Source: Parvibaculum sp.
GTDB taxonomy: Bacteria; Pseudomonadota; Alphaproteobacteria; Parvibaculales; Parvibaculaceae
Length of the DNA stretch: 64,000 bases
Reading direction: 5' to 3'
Assembly: GCF_019635935.1 (NCBI RefSeq)
Contig: NZ_JAHBYN010000001.1
Location: 2,229,501-2,293,500 of the forward strand
A model generated the notes under the pieces. The model did no database searches. It saw only the letters and a list, made by a program, of their open reading frames with translations, and was not told where the DNA came from. The stretch's first letter is position 1, and each line of letters begins with the position of its first letter. A program made the translations under genes and the position numbers. Below are positions 1 through 8,564 of the stretch, one piece after another.

Positions 1-2
1 TC

Positions 3-311
3 TTCGTCTTCTCCCGTCCCATGCTGCGCTCGCACCGCGTCATCCGGCGGGCCAAATACCGCGATCTCGCCCGGGTCCGTAGCGAAATCCGCCGTCACGA
101 AAGAACCTTCCGCAATGGCGGCGAGGCGGCGCGCGAAGCAGCGCTGATGCTTTCCGCGTTCATTGCGCTCGAAAGACGGCTGGAACGCATGCGCGAATGG
201 CCGCTTGACCTTCAGACGGCGGGCCGCCTCATCCTCTATGCGGCCATCCCGCTCGGCTCATGGGTGGGCGCGGGTGCCGTCAATATCGCTCTCGAAGCAC
301 TGGTCGTGTGA
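3..311 (+). CDS. C-terminal part of an unrecognised membrane-associated protein (5' end outside window)
   Basis: The reading frame is open from the first bases of the window to a TGA at 309-311, so this is probably the 3' end of a longer gene; an internal ATG lies at 21. The visible part is a strongly basic, helical, Arg-rich stretch followed by a hydrophobic C-terminal segment (roughly the last 30 residues) that could be one membrane helix. I do not recognise the family. It is followed after about 70 bp by a separate small gene with its own ribosome site. Confidence 0.45.
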   Translation, partial: FVFSRPMLRSHRVIRRAKYRDLARVRSEIRRHERTFRNGGEAAREAALMLSAFIALERRLERMREWPLDLQTAGRLILYAAIPLGSWVGAGAVNIALEALVV

Positions 312-381
312 CGCGCTCGCCGCGCGCCGCTTTCGCCCTATATGAATCCGGGACGCGCCGTTAACAGCCGGAGGACCGCCG

Positions 382-654
382 ATGCCGACGCCGAAGGAGA
401 ACAGGAAAAAAGTCGACGAGGCCGAAAAGGAAAGCTTCCCCGCTTCCGACCCGCCCGCCTGGACGAGCGGCGCGGCCTCGCCCGAGGCCGATGCAAAGCG
501 TGCCGAAAAGGCGGCGGAGAAAGCCGAGAAGGAGCGCGACGCCGAAGAAGCGGAGATCGACGAAACGCTGGATGAAAGCTTCCCGGCCTCCGATCCGCCC
601 TCATGGACAGGCACCCATGCCGGCGACGGTCATAACCCGCCGGACAGGAAGTAA
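382..654 (+). CDS. Small acidic protein with two SFPASDPP repeats
   Basis: A 90-aa charged protein starting at an ATG preceded by a GGAGG-like site at 370-374. It has two nearly identical motifs, ESFPASDPPAWT (about residues 17-28) and ESFPASDPPSWT (about residues 64-75), separated by a lysine/glutamate-rich, probably helical linker. Short proteins with the SFPASDPP signature are widespread in Proteobacteria, usually with a single copy; I know of no assigned function. There are no membrane segments or cysteines. A terminator hairpin lies 30 bp downstream, so it is probably monocistronic. The function is unknown. Confidence 0.75.
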   Translation: MPTPKENRKKVDEAEKESFPASDPPAWTSGAASPEADAKRAEKAAEKAEKERDAEEAEIDETLDESFPASDPPSWTGTHAGDGHNPPDRK

Positions 655-685
655 AATCGGCGCCGTCGGATCGCGCGCCAACGAA

Positions 686-713
686 AAAGCCCGGCGGTTT
701 CCCGCCGGGCTTT
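686..713. terminator. Bidirectional intrinsic terminator
   Basis: Twelve-base-pair perfect stem (AAAGCCCGGCGG paired with CCGCCGGGCTTT) with a 4-nt loop. It has T-rich sequence on the plus side and A-rich sequence on the left (T-rich for minus transcripts). It sits between two convergent genes, the small SFPASDPP gene (+) and pckA (-), and can serve both. Confidence 0.85.
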
Positions 714-734
714 CGCGTTTGGTATGAAGCGCGC

Positions 735-2348
735 TTACTCGGCGGCGCGGGCGGCGGCGGGCGCTGCGGCGCGGACGTCCGGATCGACATGCGCCTCGAA
801 CTTGGCGAAATTGTCGATGAACATTTTCACCAGCTTCTGCGCCTGCGCGTCATAGGCGGCTTTGTCGGCCCATGTGTCGCGCGGGTTGAGGATCTTGTCG
901 TCGACGCCCGGCACACTGACCGGAACCTCGAAGCCGAAGTTCGGATCGGTGCGGAAAGCGACATTGTTGAGCGAGCCGTCAAGCGCGGCGGCGAGCAGCG
1001 CCCGCGTCGCCTTGATCGGCATGCGTGAGCCCGTGCCGTAGACGCCGCCGGTCCAGCCGGTGTTGACGAGCCAGCACGAAACCTTGTGCTGGGCGATGAG
1101 GTCGCGCAAGAGGTTGCCGTATTCGGTCGGATGGCGCGACATGAAGGGCGCGCCGAAACAGGTCGAGAAGGTCGCTTCCGGCTCCGTCACACCCTTTTCG
1201 GTGCCGGCCACTTTCGCGGTATAGCCCGACAGGAAGTGATACATCGCCTGGCTCGGCGTCAGCCGCGCGACCGGCGGCAGCACCGAGAAGGCATCCGCCG
1301 TCAGCATGATGATGTTTTTCGGGTGCGGCGCGCGGCCCGTGGGGCTGGCATTCGGAATGAACGAAAGCGGATAGGCGCCGCGCGAGTTCTCGGCCAGCGC
1401 CGCGCTGTCGAGATCGAGTTCGCGGGTGTCGTCGTCCATCACGACGTTTTCAAGCACGGTGCCGAAACGCTTGGTGACGGCATAGATTTCCGGCTCGGCT
1501 TCCGCCGACAGCTTGATCATCTTTGCGTAGCAGCCGCCTTCGAAGTTGAAGACGCCGTTTTCCGACCAGCCATGCTCGTCATCGCCGATCAGCGTGCGCG
1601 TGGCGACCGCCGAAAGCGTCGTCTTGCCGGTGCCCGAAAGGCCGAAGAAGATCGCCGTGTCGCCTTCCGGTCCGACATTCGCCGAGCAATGCATCGGCAT
1701 CACGCGCTTCGGCGGCAATTCGTAGTTGAGCATCGAGAAGACGGATTTCTTGATTTCGCCCGCATAGGATGTGCCGGCGATCAGCACGATGCGCTTGGCG
1801 AAGTTGCAGGCAATCACGGTGCCGGTGCGCACGCCGTATTTGGCGGGGTCGGCCTCGAAGCTCGGCAGGTCGATGATGGTGAATTGCGGCTCGAAATTGT
1901 CGAGCTCTTCCGGCTTCGGTTCGATCAGCAGGTTCTGGATGAACAGCGAGTGCCAGGCATATTCGGTGTAGACGCGGGTCGCGAGGCGGTGGGTTTCGTC
2001 GGCGCCGCCGAAAAGGTCCTGAATGAAGAGTTCCTTGCCCTCGGCGTGTTTCAGCATGTCGGCATGGAGAAGGTCGAAGGCCTCGGCCGTCATCGATTTG
2101 TTGTTGTCCCACCAGACGGTCTTTTCGGTGGAGGCGTCGCGGACGATGAATTTGTCTTTGGCGGAGCGGCCGGTGTGAACGCCGGTCTTGACGACGAAGG
2201 GCCCGTTGGCGGCGACGTGGCCCTCGTTCCGTTTTATCGCTTCTTCGTAAAGCGCGGCGGGGCGGTAGTTCCAGTGCGCGGCGGCAAGATTTTTAAAGCC
2301 GCTTTTGTCGGCGCCGAAACGGCTGATGATGGGCCCGGTCTGTTTCAC
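735..2348 (-). CDS. pckA: Phosphoenolpyruvate carboxykinase (ATP)
   Basis: Converts oxaloacetate plus ATP to phosphoenolpyruvate and CO2, the first committed step of gluconeogenesis in the cytosol. At 537 aa it matches the usual bacterial ATP-dependent form. The kinase P-loop GLSGTGKTT is at residues 236-244, the metal/nucleotide motif DDEHGW at 256-261, and the substrate-binding TGRS at 59-62. ATG start, preceded by a GGAGAG-like site. It is transcribed away from the ChvI/ChvG cluster with an M20 peptidase between. In rhizobia, pckA next to chvIG is a familiar arrangement, so control by that two-component system is possible but not shown here. Confidence 0.97.
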   Translation of the reverse strand: MKQTGPIISRFGADKSGFKNLAAAHWNYRPAALYEEAIKRNEGHVAANGPFVVKTGVHTGRSAKDKFIVRDASTEKTVWWDNNKSMTAEAFDLLHADMLKHAEGKELFIQDLFGGADETHRLATRVYTEYAWHSLFIQNLLIEPKPEELDNFEPQFTIIDLPSFEADPAKYGVRTGTVIACNFAKRIVLIAGTSYAGEIKKSVFSMLNYELPPKRVMPMHCSANVGPEGDTAIFFGLSGTGKTTLSAVATRTLIGDDEHGWSENGVFNFEGGCYAKMIKLSAEAEPEIYAVTKRFGTVLENVVMDDDTRELDLDSAALAENSRGAYPLSFIPNASPTGRAPHPKNIIMLTADAFSVLPPVARLTPSQAMYHFLSGYTAKVAGTEKGVTEPEATFSTCFGAPFMSRHPTEYGNLLRDLIAQHKVSCWLVNTGWTGGVYGTGSRMPIKATRALLAAALDGSLNNVAFRTDPNFGFEVPVSVPGVDDKILNPRDTWADKAAYDAQAQKLVKMFIDNFAKFEAHVDPDVRAAAPAAARAAE

Positions 2349-2674
2349 AATTCTCTCCTCGTGATCCCGAGAGGCCCCCGCGGGCCGTCTGGCTTGTTCG
2401 CTTCCCCGCCGCCCGGTTCCGGAAAACCCGTCGGGCGATTATTGTCGCGCCGGTTTGGGCGCGTCGGTCATCCACTGGAAATATAGCAAAACTGGGGCCA
2501 GATGCCCCGGTCTCTCTCCAGCGGGTCGGAAATTCGGCGTCAACATACTGGCGGCCCCTCCCCGGCGCAACCGCTTTGCAAGGCGCTTGCAAAGGGTGCG
2601 GCGAAGCGCCCCTCTTGCCCGCCAAAGCGGCTTTCATGGCGCAAAAAGCGGCAGCCTTAACCCTGAAAACGGCG
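2349..2674. other. Intergenic region upstream of pckA
   Basis: 326 bp without a convincing gene. It must contain the pckA promoter (minus strand). There is an AT-rich TATATTT patch near 2478-2486, but no good -35 box at proper spacing, and a small GGGGCC/GGCCCC-type hairpin nearby. I see no riboswitch or repeat. Confidence 0.4.
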
Positions 2675-4162
2675 TTATTCGGCGGCCTCCATCGTTTCCA
2701 TCAGCCGGACGTAAAAAGCCACCGCCTCCCCCATATTGGCCACCGACACGCGCTCATTGGTGCCGTGGAAGCGGGCCATGTCGTCCGGGCCCATGCGGAT
2801 GGGGATGAAGCGGAACACATTGTCGGTGATCGGAAGATAGTGGCGGCTGTCGGTGCCGCCGACGACCAGATAAGGCGCAGTGATCGTGCCCGGAAAACTC
2901 TCGCCGATGACGCGGGTCAAAAACTTGTAGCCGTCGCCTTCGATGTTCGACACCTGCGAGGCCTCGCGGATGCCCGGCAGCGGTTCGATCTTGACCTCCG
3001 GGTCGTCGATGGCCGCGCGCACATGCGCCATTACCGTCTCGGCATTGTCGCGCGGATGAATGCGGAAATTGACGACCGCGCGCGCTTCCGGCGGCAGCAC
3101 GTTTTCCTTGTTGCCGCCCTCGATGATCGTCGGCGCGATCGTCGTGTGAATTTGCGCCGCGCTGGTCGGGCTCTTTTCCATCACGCCGCGCACCACGGGC
3201 TCGAAGAGCCAGAGATTGGCATAGACCAAGCGTTGCAGAAACGGCGCCGCCTGCGCCAGTTCCTCGATCATGCCGCGCGTCGCGCCGTCGACGCGGGACG
3301 TAAACGGCGCATCGCCGATCCGCTCCAGCGCGCGCGCCAGCCTTCCAATGGCGGTTTCGGCGGCGGGCGAGGGCATCGACGAATGTCCGCCGCGCGAATA
3401 GGCGACGATGTCGAGCGAGATCGAGCCCTTCTCGGCCACGCCGATCATGGCGACGGGCGTGTTGACGCCGGGCAGCATCCCGTGGCCGATCACGCCGCCT
3501 TCGTCTTTCACCCAGTGCAGCCGCGTGCCGCGCGCCTGCAGCAGCTCTGCCAGCACCTTGTTGCCGGTGCCGCCGCCGATTTCCTCGTCATGGCCGAAAG
3601 CGAACATGATGCTGCGCACCGGCCGGAAGCCGCGCGCCGCCAGCAACTCGGCCGCCTCGACCATCGCGATCAGCGAGCCCTTGTTGTCGATCGTGCCGCG
3701 TCCCCACACATAGCCGTCGGCGATGGCGCCCGAAAAGGGCGGATGCTCCCACTGATCTTCCGTACCCGGCGCAATCGGCACCACGTCGATATGCGACATC
3801 AACAGCACCGGATCGAGCGTCGCGTCGCTGCCCGCCCAGGTATAAAAGAGCGTGTGCCCGCCGACGATCTCGCGGCTCGTCGCTTCGGTGAAGGCCGGAT
3901 AGGTCGCGTCCATCCAGTTGCGGAAGCCGGTAAAGGCCGCGTCCGAGCGGGCGACGGCGGCGGCGTCCGCGCCGCGCTGATGCGAAATCGTCTCGAAGCG
4001 CACGGCTTCGGCGAGATGCGCGGCCGCGCGTTCGGCGTCGATGCTGGCCGCCTGCCCCGCAGCCTCGACATTGAGCACCGGCACCGCCAGCGTCCGGCCG
4101 ACAAGCACCGCGATCAGCAGGATGATGAGCCCGGCAAACCCCGCCAGAACGCGCTTCAGCAT
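2675..4162 (-). CDS. M20-family metallopeptidase, membrane-anchored (PM20D1/carboxypeptidase S-like)
   Basis: Zinc-dependent amidohydrolase/peptidase of the M20 family, 495 aa. One N-terminal hydrophobic segment (residues 5-26) should anchor it in the inner membrane with the catalytic domain outside. The metal-site signatures are present: SHID with His124 and Asp126, GRGTIDNKG with bridging Asp159, and GHDEEIGG with Glu193/Glu194. The length and N-terminal anchor fit the PM20D1/carboxypeptidase S-like branch rather than cytosolic DapE or PepT. It lies alone between pckA and chvI with gaps on both sides. The substrate cannot be read from sequence. Confidence 0.88.
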   Translation of the reverse strand: MLKRVLAGFAGLIILLIAVLVGRTLAVPVLNVEAAGQAASIDAERAAAHLAEAVRFETISHQRGADAAAVARSDAAFTGFRNWMDATYPAFTEATSREIVGGHTLFYTWAGSDATLDPVLLMSHIDVVPIAPGTEDQWEHPPFSGAIADGYVWGRGTIDNKGSLIAMVEAAELLAARGFRPVRSIMFAFGHDEEIGGGTGNKVLAELLQARGTRLHWVKDEGGVIGHGMLPGVNTPVAMIGVAEKGSISLDIVAYSRGGHSSMPSPAAETAIGRLARALERIGDAPFTSRVDGATRGMIEELAQAAPFLQRLVYANLWLFEPVVRGVMEKSPTSAAQIHTTIAPTIIEGGNKENVLPPEARAVVNFRIHPRDNAETVMAHVRAAIDDPEVKIEPLPGIREASQVSNIEGDGYKFLTRVIGESFPGTITAPYLVVGGTDSRHYLPITDNVFRFIPIRMGPDDMARFHGTNERVSVANMGEAVAFYVRLMETMEAAE

Positions 4163-4451
4163 GATATTCCCCCCTCATTGGCCGCTTCCCGGCCTTCTTC
4201 CATTCACCTACTCATGGCCGTCCGGCCGCGCGCTTGTCAAATCGGCCGTTTGCGCGCCGCGCGGGGCATGGCGTGTGAGGCACCAACCCCTTATACTGCC
4301 GCCACATTTTGGGCCAAAAGCGACCCTAAGCCTCATCGCCATGCTGGGCGGCGTCTGAGAGCGGGGTATGCCGATGCAAGAGGTCCGGAACGAGGAAGAA
4401 CCGAAGGGCCAGACCGGCCAAAGGGGCCAGGCTGAGAAGGAACGGGGGCCA

Positions 4452-5156
4452 ATGCCGACCATTGCGCTGGTCGACGACGACCGCAACATTCTGACCTCGG
4501 TGAGCATCGCGCTCGAAGCCGAGGGCTATCACGTTCAGACCTATACCGATGGCGCGGCGGCGCTGGCGGGCCTTTCGGCCAATCCGCCCGACGTCGCCGT
4601 CTTCGACATCAAGATGCCGCGCATGGACGGCATGGAGTTGCTGCGCCGCCTGCGCCAGAAATCCGACCTGCCGGTGATTTTCCTCACCTCCAAGGACGAC
4701 GAGATTGACGAATTGTTCGGTCTCAAGATGGGCGCCGACGACTACATCACCAAGCCCTTCTCGCAGCGCCTGCTGGTCGAACGCGTGAAGGCGGTTCTGC
4801 GCCGCTTCAGCCCCAAGGTCGAGGGCGCCGCGCCGGCCGAAGGCGCCGCCAATCAGGTGATGGAGCGCGGCCATTTGCTGCTCGATCCCGAACGCCACAC
4901 TTGCACCTGGGGCGGCAAGCAGGTCGTGCTGACCGTCACCGAATTCCTGATCCTGCAGGCGCTGGCCCAGCGTCCCGGCTACGTCAAGAGCCGCGACGCG
5001 CTGATGGACGCGGCCTATGACGATCAGGTCTATGTCGACGACCGCACCATCGACAGCCACATCAAGCGGCTGCGCAAGAAGTTCAAGGAAGTCGATGACG
5101 ATTTCGACGCCATCGAAACCCTCTACGGCGTCGGCTACCGCTACCGCGAGGCCTGA
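4452..5156 (+). CDS. chvI: Two-component response regulator ChvI
   Basis: OmpR/PhoB-type regulator. Receiver domain: acidic pocket DDD at 8-10, phospho-acceptor Asp52, conserved Lys101. The C-terminal winged helix ends YGVGYRY. Sequence is very close to what I know of rhizobial and Agrobacterium ChvI, including [15 protein letters not shown] near the N terminus. I place the start at ATG 4452 behind AAGGAACGGGGG, because homologues begin here. An in-frame ATG at 4368 would add 28 low-complexity residues. It is followed after 62 bp by its kinase gene. In relatives the system responds to acid or envelope conditions and is regulated by periplasmic ExoR. Confidence 0.93.
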   Translation: MPTIALVDDDRNILTSVSIALEAEGYHVQTYTDGAAALAGLSANPPDVAVFDIKMPRMDGMELLRRLRQKSDLPVIFLTSKDDEIDELFGLKMGADDYITKPFSQRLLVERVKAVLRRFSPKVEGAAPAEGAANQVMERGHLLLDPERHTCTWGGKQVVLTVTEFLILQALAQRPGYVKSRDALMDAAYDDQVYVDDRTIDSHIKRLRKKFKEVDDDFDAIETLYGVGYRYREA

Positions 5157-5218
5157 AACCTGTCGGCGGGCTTCGGCGCGCGGCATGAAGCCAGGCATGA
5201 AAAGGCCGAAGAAATGTC

Positions 5219-7006
5219 ATGGCCAGCCTGATCGAAAATGAAAGCGAGCGCGCGGGCCGGGACGATCCCGCGCCGCGCGCCGCGCCCGCATCGGCATTGC
5301 CCGCGCGTTTCGCGGCATGGGCGGCGCGTTCGCTTTCCGCCTTTCGCGGTTTTCTGGCGCGCGGCCGGTTTTCGAGCCTGACGCGCCGCATCGTCGCCTT
5401 CAATGTCGCGGCGCTTTTTGTCCTGCTGACCGGCATTCTCTATCTCAACCAGTTTCGCGAAGGTCTGATCGATGCGCGCCGCCAGAGCCTTCTGACCCAG
5501 GCGGAAATCATCGCCGGCGCCATTGCCGAAGGCGCGACCTCGACACCGGATGCGCAGGTGATCGATCCGTTGGCGGGCAATCGCGCGTCGCAATCCTCGA
5601 TCGACGCCGCGCTGGCGGAAAGAACCCTGCCGATCGATCCCGAAGGGGCCGCGCCGATCCTGCGGCGGCTCGTTCTGCCGACCCAGACCCGCGCCCGTCT
5701 CTACGACAAGGATGGCTGGCTTATTCTCGATTCGCGCCAGCTCTCCGCGTCCGGCCAGGTTGTCGCCTTCGAGTTGCCGCCGCCTGAAGGCGTCGACGAG
5801 CCGGGTTTCCTGGAGGGCATTGCCGACTGGATGCTGAGCATACTGCCCGGCCGCGATCTCGAGCGCTTCCGCGAAGCCGGAAGTCAGAACGGCACGATGT
5901 ACGCCGAAGTCATCGGCGCGCTGACGGGCACGCCCTCCAGCATGGAACGCGTCAACGACCGGAACGAATTGATCGTCTCGGTCGCCGTGCCGATCCAGCG
6001 TTACCGCGCGGTGCTTGGCGTGCTGATGCTGTCGACGCGCGGCGGCGACATCGACGCCATTGTCCGCGCCGAACGCTTTGCCATCGTGCAGGTCTTCATG
6101 GTTGCGCTCGGCGTCACCATTCTTCTGTCGGTGGTGCTCGCCGGCACCATCGCCGAGCCGGTCCGCCGCCTGGCGCAGGCCGCCGAAATCGTCCGCCGCG
6201 GCAAGAATGCGCGCGCGCAAATTCCCGACTTCACCGGACGCCGCGACGAGATCGGCGAATTGTCCGGATCGCTGCGCGACATGACCAATGCGCTCTACAG
6301 CCGCATCGATGCGATCGAAAGCTTTGCCGCCGACGTCGCGCATGAACTGAAAAACCCGCTGACCTCGCTCCGAAGCGCCGTCGAGACATTGCGGCTGGCG
6401 AAGGACGATGCCGCCAAGGAACGTCTGACGCAGATCATTCAGGACGATGTCCGCCGCATCGACCGTCTGATCAGCGACATTTCCAACGCCTCGCGGCTCG
6501 ACGCCGAATTGTCGCGCGAGGAAATGGAAGAGGTGAGCATTCCGACACTGCTCGAAACGGTTTGCGATCTCTTCACCGAAACGGGCGTCGCGGGCGATGC
6601 CCGCGTCGTGCTCGACATCGATCCCGGCCCGCAGGGCCGTGAGCACATGACGGTCAGGGGTTTCGACATGCGCCTCGGTCAGGTCGTGCGCAACCTGGTC
6701 GACAACGCGCTTTCGTTCAGTCCGCCGGGCGGCGTCGTTCGCGTTTCCGCTGAGCGTCTGCGCGACCGCATCGTCATCCACGTCGAGGACGAGGGGCCGG
6801 GCATCCCGCCCGACAGTTTCGAGCGCATCTTCGACCGTTTCCACACCGACCGGCCGGACAGTTTCGGCAAGCATTCGGGCCTTGGCCTCGCCATTTCCCG
6901 GCAGATCGTCGACGTGCATGGCGGCACGGTGCGCGCCACCAATCTGATGGATGGCGACAAGGTGCGCGGCGCGCGCTTCACCGTCGACCTGCCGGCGGCG
7001 GGCTGA
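5219..7006 (+). CDS. chvG: Sensor histidine kinase ChvG
   Basis: Membrane sensor kinase partner of ChvI, 595 aa. There is a basic N-terminal cytoplasmic stretch of about 55 residues, then a membrane helix (about 62-80), a periplasmic sensing region, and a second membrane helix (about 285-310). HAMP follows, then the H-box VAHELKNPLTS with phospho-acceptor His375, and an ATPase domain with the N box (VDNAL), EDEGPGIP and GLGLAIS motifs. Stop TGA at 7004-7006; the hprK reading frame begins 2 bp later, so the two are probably co-transcribed. In relatives ExoR represses this kinase from the periplasm; no exoR is present in this window. Confidence 0.93.
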   Translation: MASLIENESERAGRDDPAPRAAPASALPARFAAWAARSLSAFRGFLARGRFSSLTRRIVAFNVAALFVLLTGILYLNQFREGLIDARRQSLLTQAEIIAGAIAEGATSTPDAQVIDPLAGNRASQSSIDAALAERTLPIDPEGAAPILRRLVLPTQTRARLYDKDGWLILDSRQLSASGQVVAFELPPPEGVDEPGFLEGIADWMLSILPGRDLERFREAGSQNGTMYAEVIGALTGTPSSMERVNDRNELIVSVAVPIQRYRAVLGVLMLSTRGGDIDAIVRAERFAIVQVFMVALGVTILLSVVLAGTIAEPVRRLAQAAEIVRRGKNARAQIPDFTGRRDEIGELSGSLRDMTNALYSRIDAIESFAADVAHELKNPLTSLRSAVETLRLAKDDAAKERLTQIIQDDVRRIDRLISDISNASRLDAELSREEMEEVSIPTLLETVCDLFTETGVAGDARVVLDIDPGPQGREHMTVRGFDMRLGQVVRNLVDNALSFSPPGGVVRVSAERLRDRIVIHVEDEGPGIPPDSFERIFDRFHTDRPDSFGKHSGLGLAISRQIVDVHGGTVRATNLMDGDKVRGARFTVDLPAAG

Positions 7007-7008
7007 TC

Positions 7009-7476
7009 TTGCCCGGCGCGCTCTACATGCATGGCACCTGTATTGCCTGCGGCGCCCGCGCGGCGCTGCTGCGCGGACCGTCGGGCGCCGGAAAGTCCGA
7101 TCTGGCCTTCCGCCTGATCCGCGCCGACGCCAGCGGCGAAACCCGTCTTGTCGCCGACGATCAGGTGCGCCTCGTTCGCGACGGCGCGCGTCTTGTCGCC
7201 TCCGCGCCCGAAATGCTGACCGGCCTCATCGAGTTGCGCGGCCTCGGCCTTGTCGAAATGCCGGCGGCGGCGCAGGGCGATGTCGTATTGATCGTCGATC
7301 TGGTGCCGCGCGCTGCCGTGCCGCGTCTGCCTGAACCCCGCCACGAGGAAATCGCCGGCCTCCGCCTGCCGGTGCTGGCGCTACACGCTTTCGATATCAC
7401 GGCGCCCGAAAAGCTCCGTCTCGCTCTGGCCGCTATTCCGGAAACGGGTTTCCCGGGCCCCGACGGCCGCCTTTGA
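7009..7476 (+). CDS. hprK: HPr kinase/phosphorylase, short alphaproteobacterial form
   Basis: Phosphorylates HPr on its regulatory serine. At about 155 aa it has only the C-terminal catalytic domain. The N-terminal domain of Firmicutes HprK is absent, as is normal for Alphaproteobacteria. Walker A is GPSGAGKS at about residues 24-31 and the VADDQV motif follows. The frame starts with TTG at 7009; an ATG at 7027 (MHGTCIACG) is an equally plausible start. It lies between chvG and the EIIA gene in the classical chvIG-hprK-EIIA-HPr order, linking the phosphorelay to the ChvGI locus. Confidence 0.9.
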   Translation: MPGALYMHGTCIACGARAALLRGPSGAGKSDLAFRLIRADASGETRLVADDQVRLVRDGARLVASAPEMLTGLIELRGLGLVEMPAAAQGDVVLIVDLVPRAAVPRLPEPRHEEIAGLRLPVLALHAFDITAPEKLRLALAAIPETGFPGPDGRL

Positions 7477-7520
7477 TCCCGAAATCCGCATCCGCCGGCG
7501 CCCCCGAAGCGATGCCGATT

Positions 7521-7568
7521 GTTGCGTCGCAACACTTGTCATTGACGCCGGAATGAGGTCACGATACG
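7521..7568 (+). promoter_or_regulatory. Possible promoter of the EIIA-HPr pair
   Basis: A 13-bp palindrome, GTTGCG-T-CGCAAC (7521-7533), lies just upstream of a TTGACG (7542-7547). A GATACG follows 15 bp later (7563-7568). The spacing is short for a sigma-70 promoter, so this is only suggestive. It occupies the 159-bp gap between hprK and the EIIA gene. Confidence 0.3.
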
Positions 7569-7635
7569 CCCCTCGCAGGGGTAAGTTACGCCGCCCGGCC
7601 GTCAGGCGGCCCGGAAGCGGCAAAGAGGGCGGTCG

Positions 7636-8043
7636 ATGATCGGATTGGTACTTGTCACACATGGTCAGCTGGCCAGCCAGTTTGTCGCCGCGATGGAACA
7701 TGTCGTCGGCGCGCAGGCGCAGGTTGCGGCCATCAGCATCGGCCCCGACGACGACATGGAGCAGCGCCGCAAGGACATATTGAAGGCGGTCGCCGCGTCC
7801 GACAGCGGCGACGGCGTCATCCTGTTGACCGACATGTTCGGCGGCACACCCTCCAACCTCGCGATTTCGGTGATGGACAAGGCCCGGGTCGAGGTGATCG
7901 CCGGCGTCAACCTGCCCATGCTGATCAAGCTCGCCTCCGTCCGCGACACGGCTTCGCTCGGCGAGGCCGTCGATCAGGCGCAGGAATCCGGCCGCAAATA
8001 CATCTCGATTGCGAGCCGCGTACTGGCTGGCGACGGCGCGTGA
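7636..8043 (+). CDS. PTS EIIA component, mannose/fructose family
   Basis: A 135-aa single-domain EIIA-Man homologue. The phosphorylatable histidine is His9 in LVLVTHGQLA, and the FGGTPSNLA motif typical of the family follows near residue 72. AGAGGGC site upstream of ATG. No sugar permease is nearby, so with HPr and HprK this forms the regulatory, transport-free PTS of Alphaproteobacteria. Its stop overlaps the HPr start (GTGA at 8040-8043), indicating translational coupling. It probably receives phosphate from HPr. Confidence 0.92.
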   Translation: MIGLVLVTHGQLASQFVAAMEHVVGAQAQVAAISIGPDDDMEQRRKDILKAVAASDSGDGVILLTDMFGGTPSNLAISVMDKARVEVIAGVNLPMLIKLASVRDTASLGEAVDQAQESGRKYISIASRVLAGDGA

Positions 8044-8339
8044 CGGTCGAAAGCGGCGGGGCACCGCGTCCCGCATCCCGCCTCCTCAACATCGTCAACA
8101 CGCGCGGCCTCCACGCCCGCGCTTCGGCGAAATTCGTCCAGACCGCCGAACGTTTCGACGCCGACATCCGCGTTTCCCGCGAAGGCCAGACGGTCCCCGG
8201 CACCTCGATCATGGGCCTGATGATGCTGGCCGCCGCGCCCGGCTGCTGCATCCTGATCGAGGCCGAGGGCCCCGAAGCCGAGGCCGCGCTCGACGCCCTC
8301 GAGGCGCTGGTGTCGGACGGTTTCGGCGAACGCGACTAG
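8040..8339 (+). CDS. HPr-family phosphocarrier protein
   Basis: Phosphocarrier of the PTS, 99 aa with a GTG start overlapping the EIIA stop. His25 in NTRGLHARAS is the EI phosphorylation site, and Ser56 in VPGTSIMGLMML is the HprK target site. Both regulatory residues are intact, so the HprK-HPr switch can work. EI (ptsP) is not in this window. An N-terminal extension of about 12 residues precedes the usual HPr start. Confidence 0.92.
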   Translation: MTVESGGAPRPASRLLNIVNTRGLHARASAKFVQTAERFDADIRVSREGQTVPGTSIMGLMMLAAAPGCCILIEAEGPEAEAALDALEALVSDGFGERD

Positions 8340-8412
8340 ATTTCGCCTGCCCATCGCCATGTCGTAACCGCCGGGATTAAGGCCGGCAGGGCCATTTTGC
8401 CGGCCAAAACAA

Positions 8413-8436
8413 CGATATAAAGATTTCTTTATATCG
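8413..8436 (+). promoter_or_regulatory. Perfect palindromic operator upstream of ahcY
   Basis: Two 11-bp arms, CGATATAAAGA and its exact inverted complement, separated by TT. It sits directly upstream of the -35 box of the ahcY promoter. The ATAAAGA/TCTTTAT core resembles the operator type I associate with ArsR-family SahR/SamR regulators of methionine-cycle genes in Proteobacteria; that assignment is from memory and needs a motif comparison. Confidence 0.7.
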
Positions 8437-8439
8437 ACC

Positions 8440-8468
8440 TTGCCCCCTCTCCCCGCCCTTGCTATAAC
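8440..8468 (+). promoter_or_regulatory. ahcY promoter
   Basis: TTGCCC (8440-8445) and TATAAC (8463-8468) separated by exactly 17 bp, about 95 bp upstream of the ahcY start. The palindrome ends 3 bp before the -35 box. Confidence 0.6.
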
Positions 8469-8564
8469 CGCCCCCGAACCGGCCGCTCCGCGAGCCGCGG
8501 CGCCTGTGCGCGCCGCCCGCGCCGGCCCGCCTGAAATCACGCCCCGCAAAGGAGCTACCGCCCC

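Noticed and set aside
1086..2486. Long plus-strand frame opposite pckA
   Set aside because: Shadow of the GC-rich pckA codons; His/Arg-rich with no domain and opposite a certain gene. The same holds for the long frames opposite the M20 peptidase, divL, addA and aroA.
4269..4297. chvI promoter around TATACT (4292-4297)
   Set aside because: The -10 is fair, but the hexamer 17 bp upstream (TGGCGT) is too poor to call.
8340..8564. SAM or SAH riboswitch before ahcY
   Set aside because: No pseudoknot or conserved core recognised; the leader is short and GC-rich, and the DNA palindrome plus promoter explain the region.
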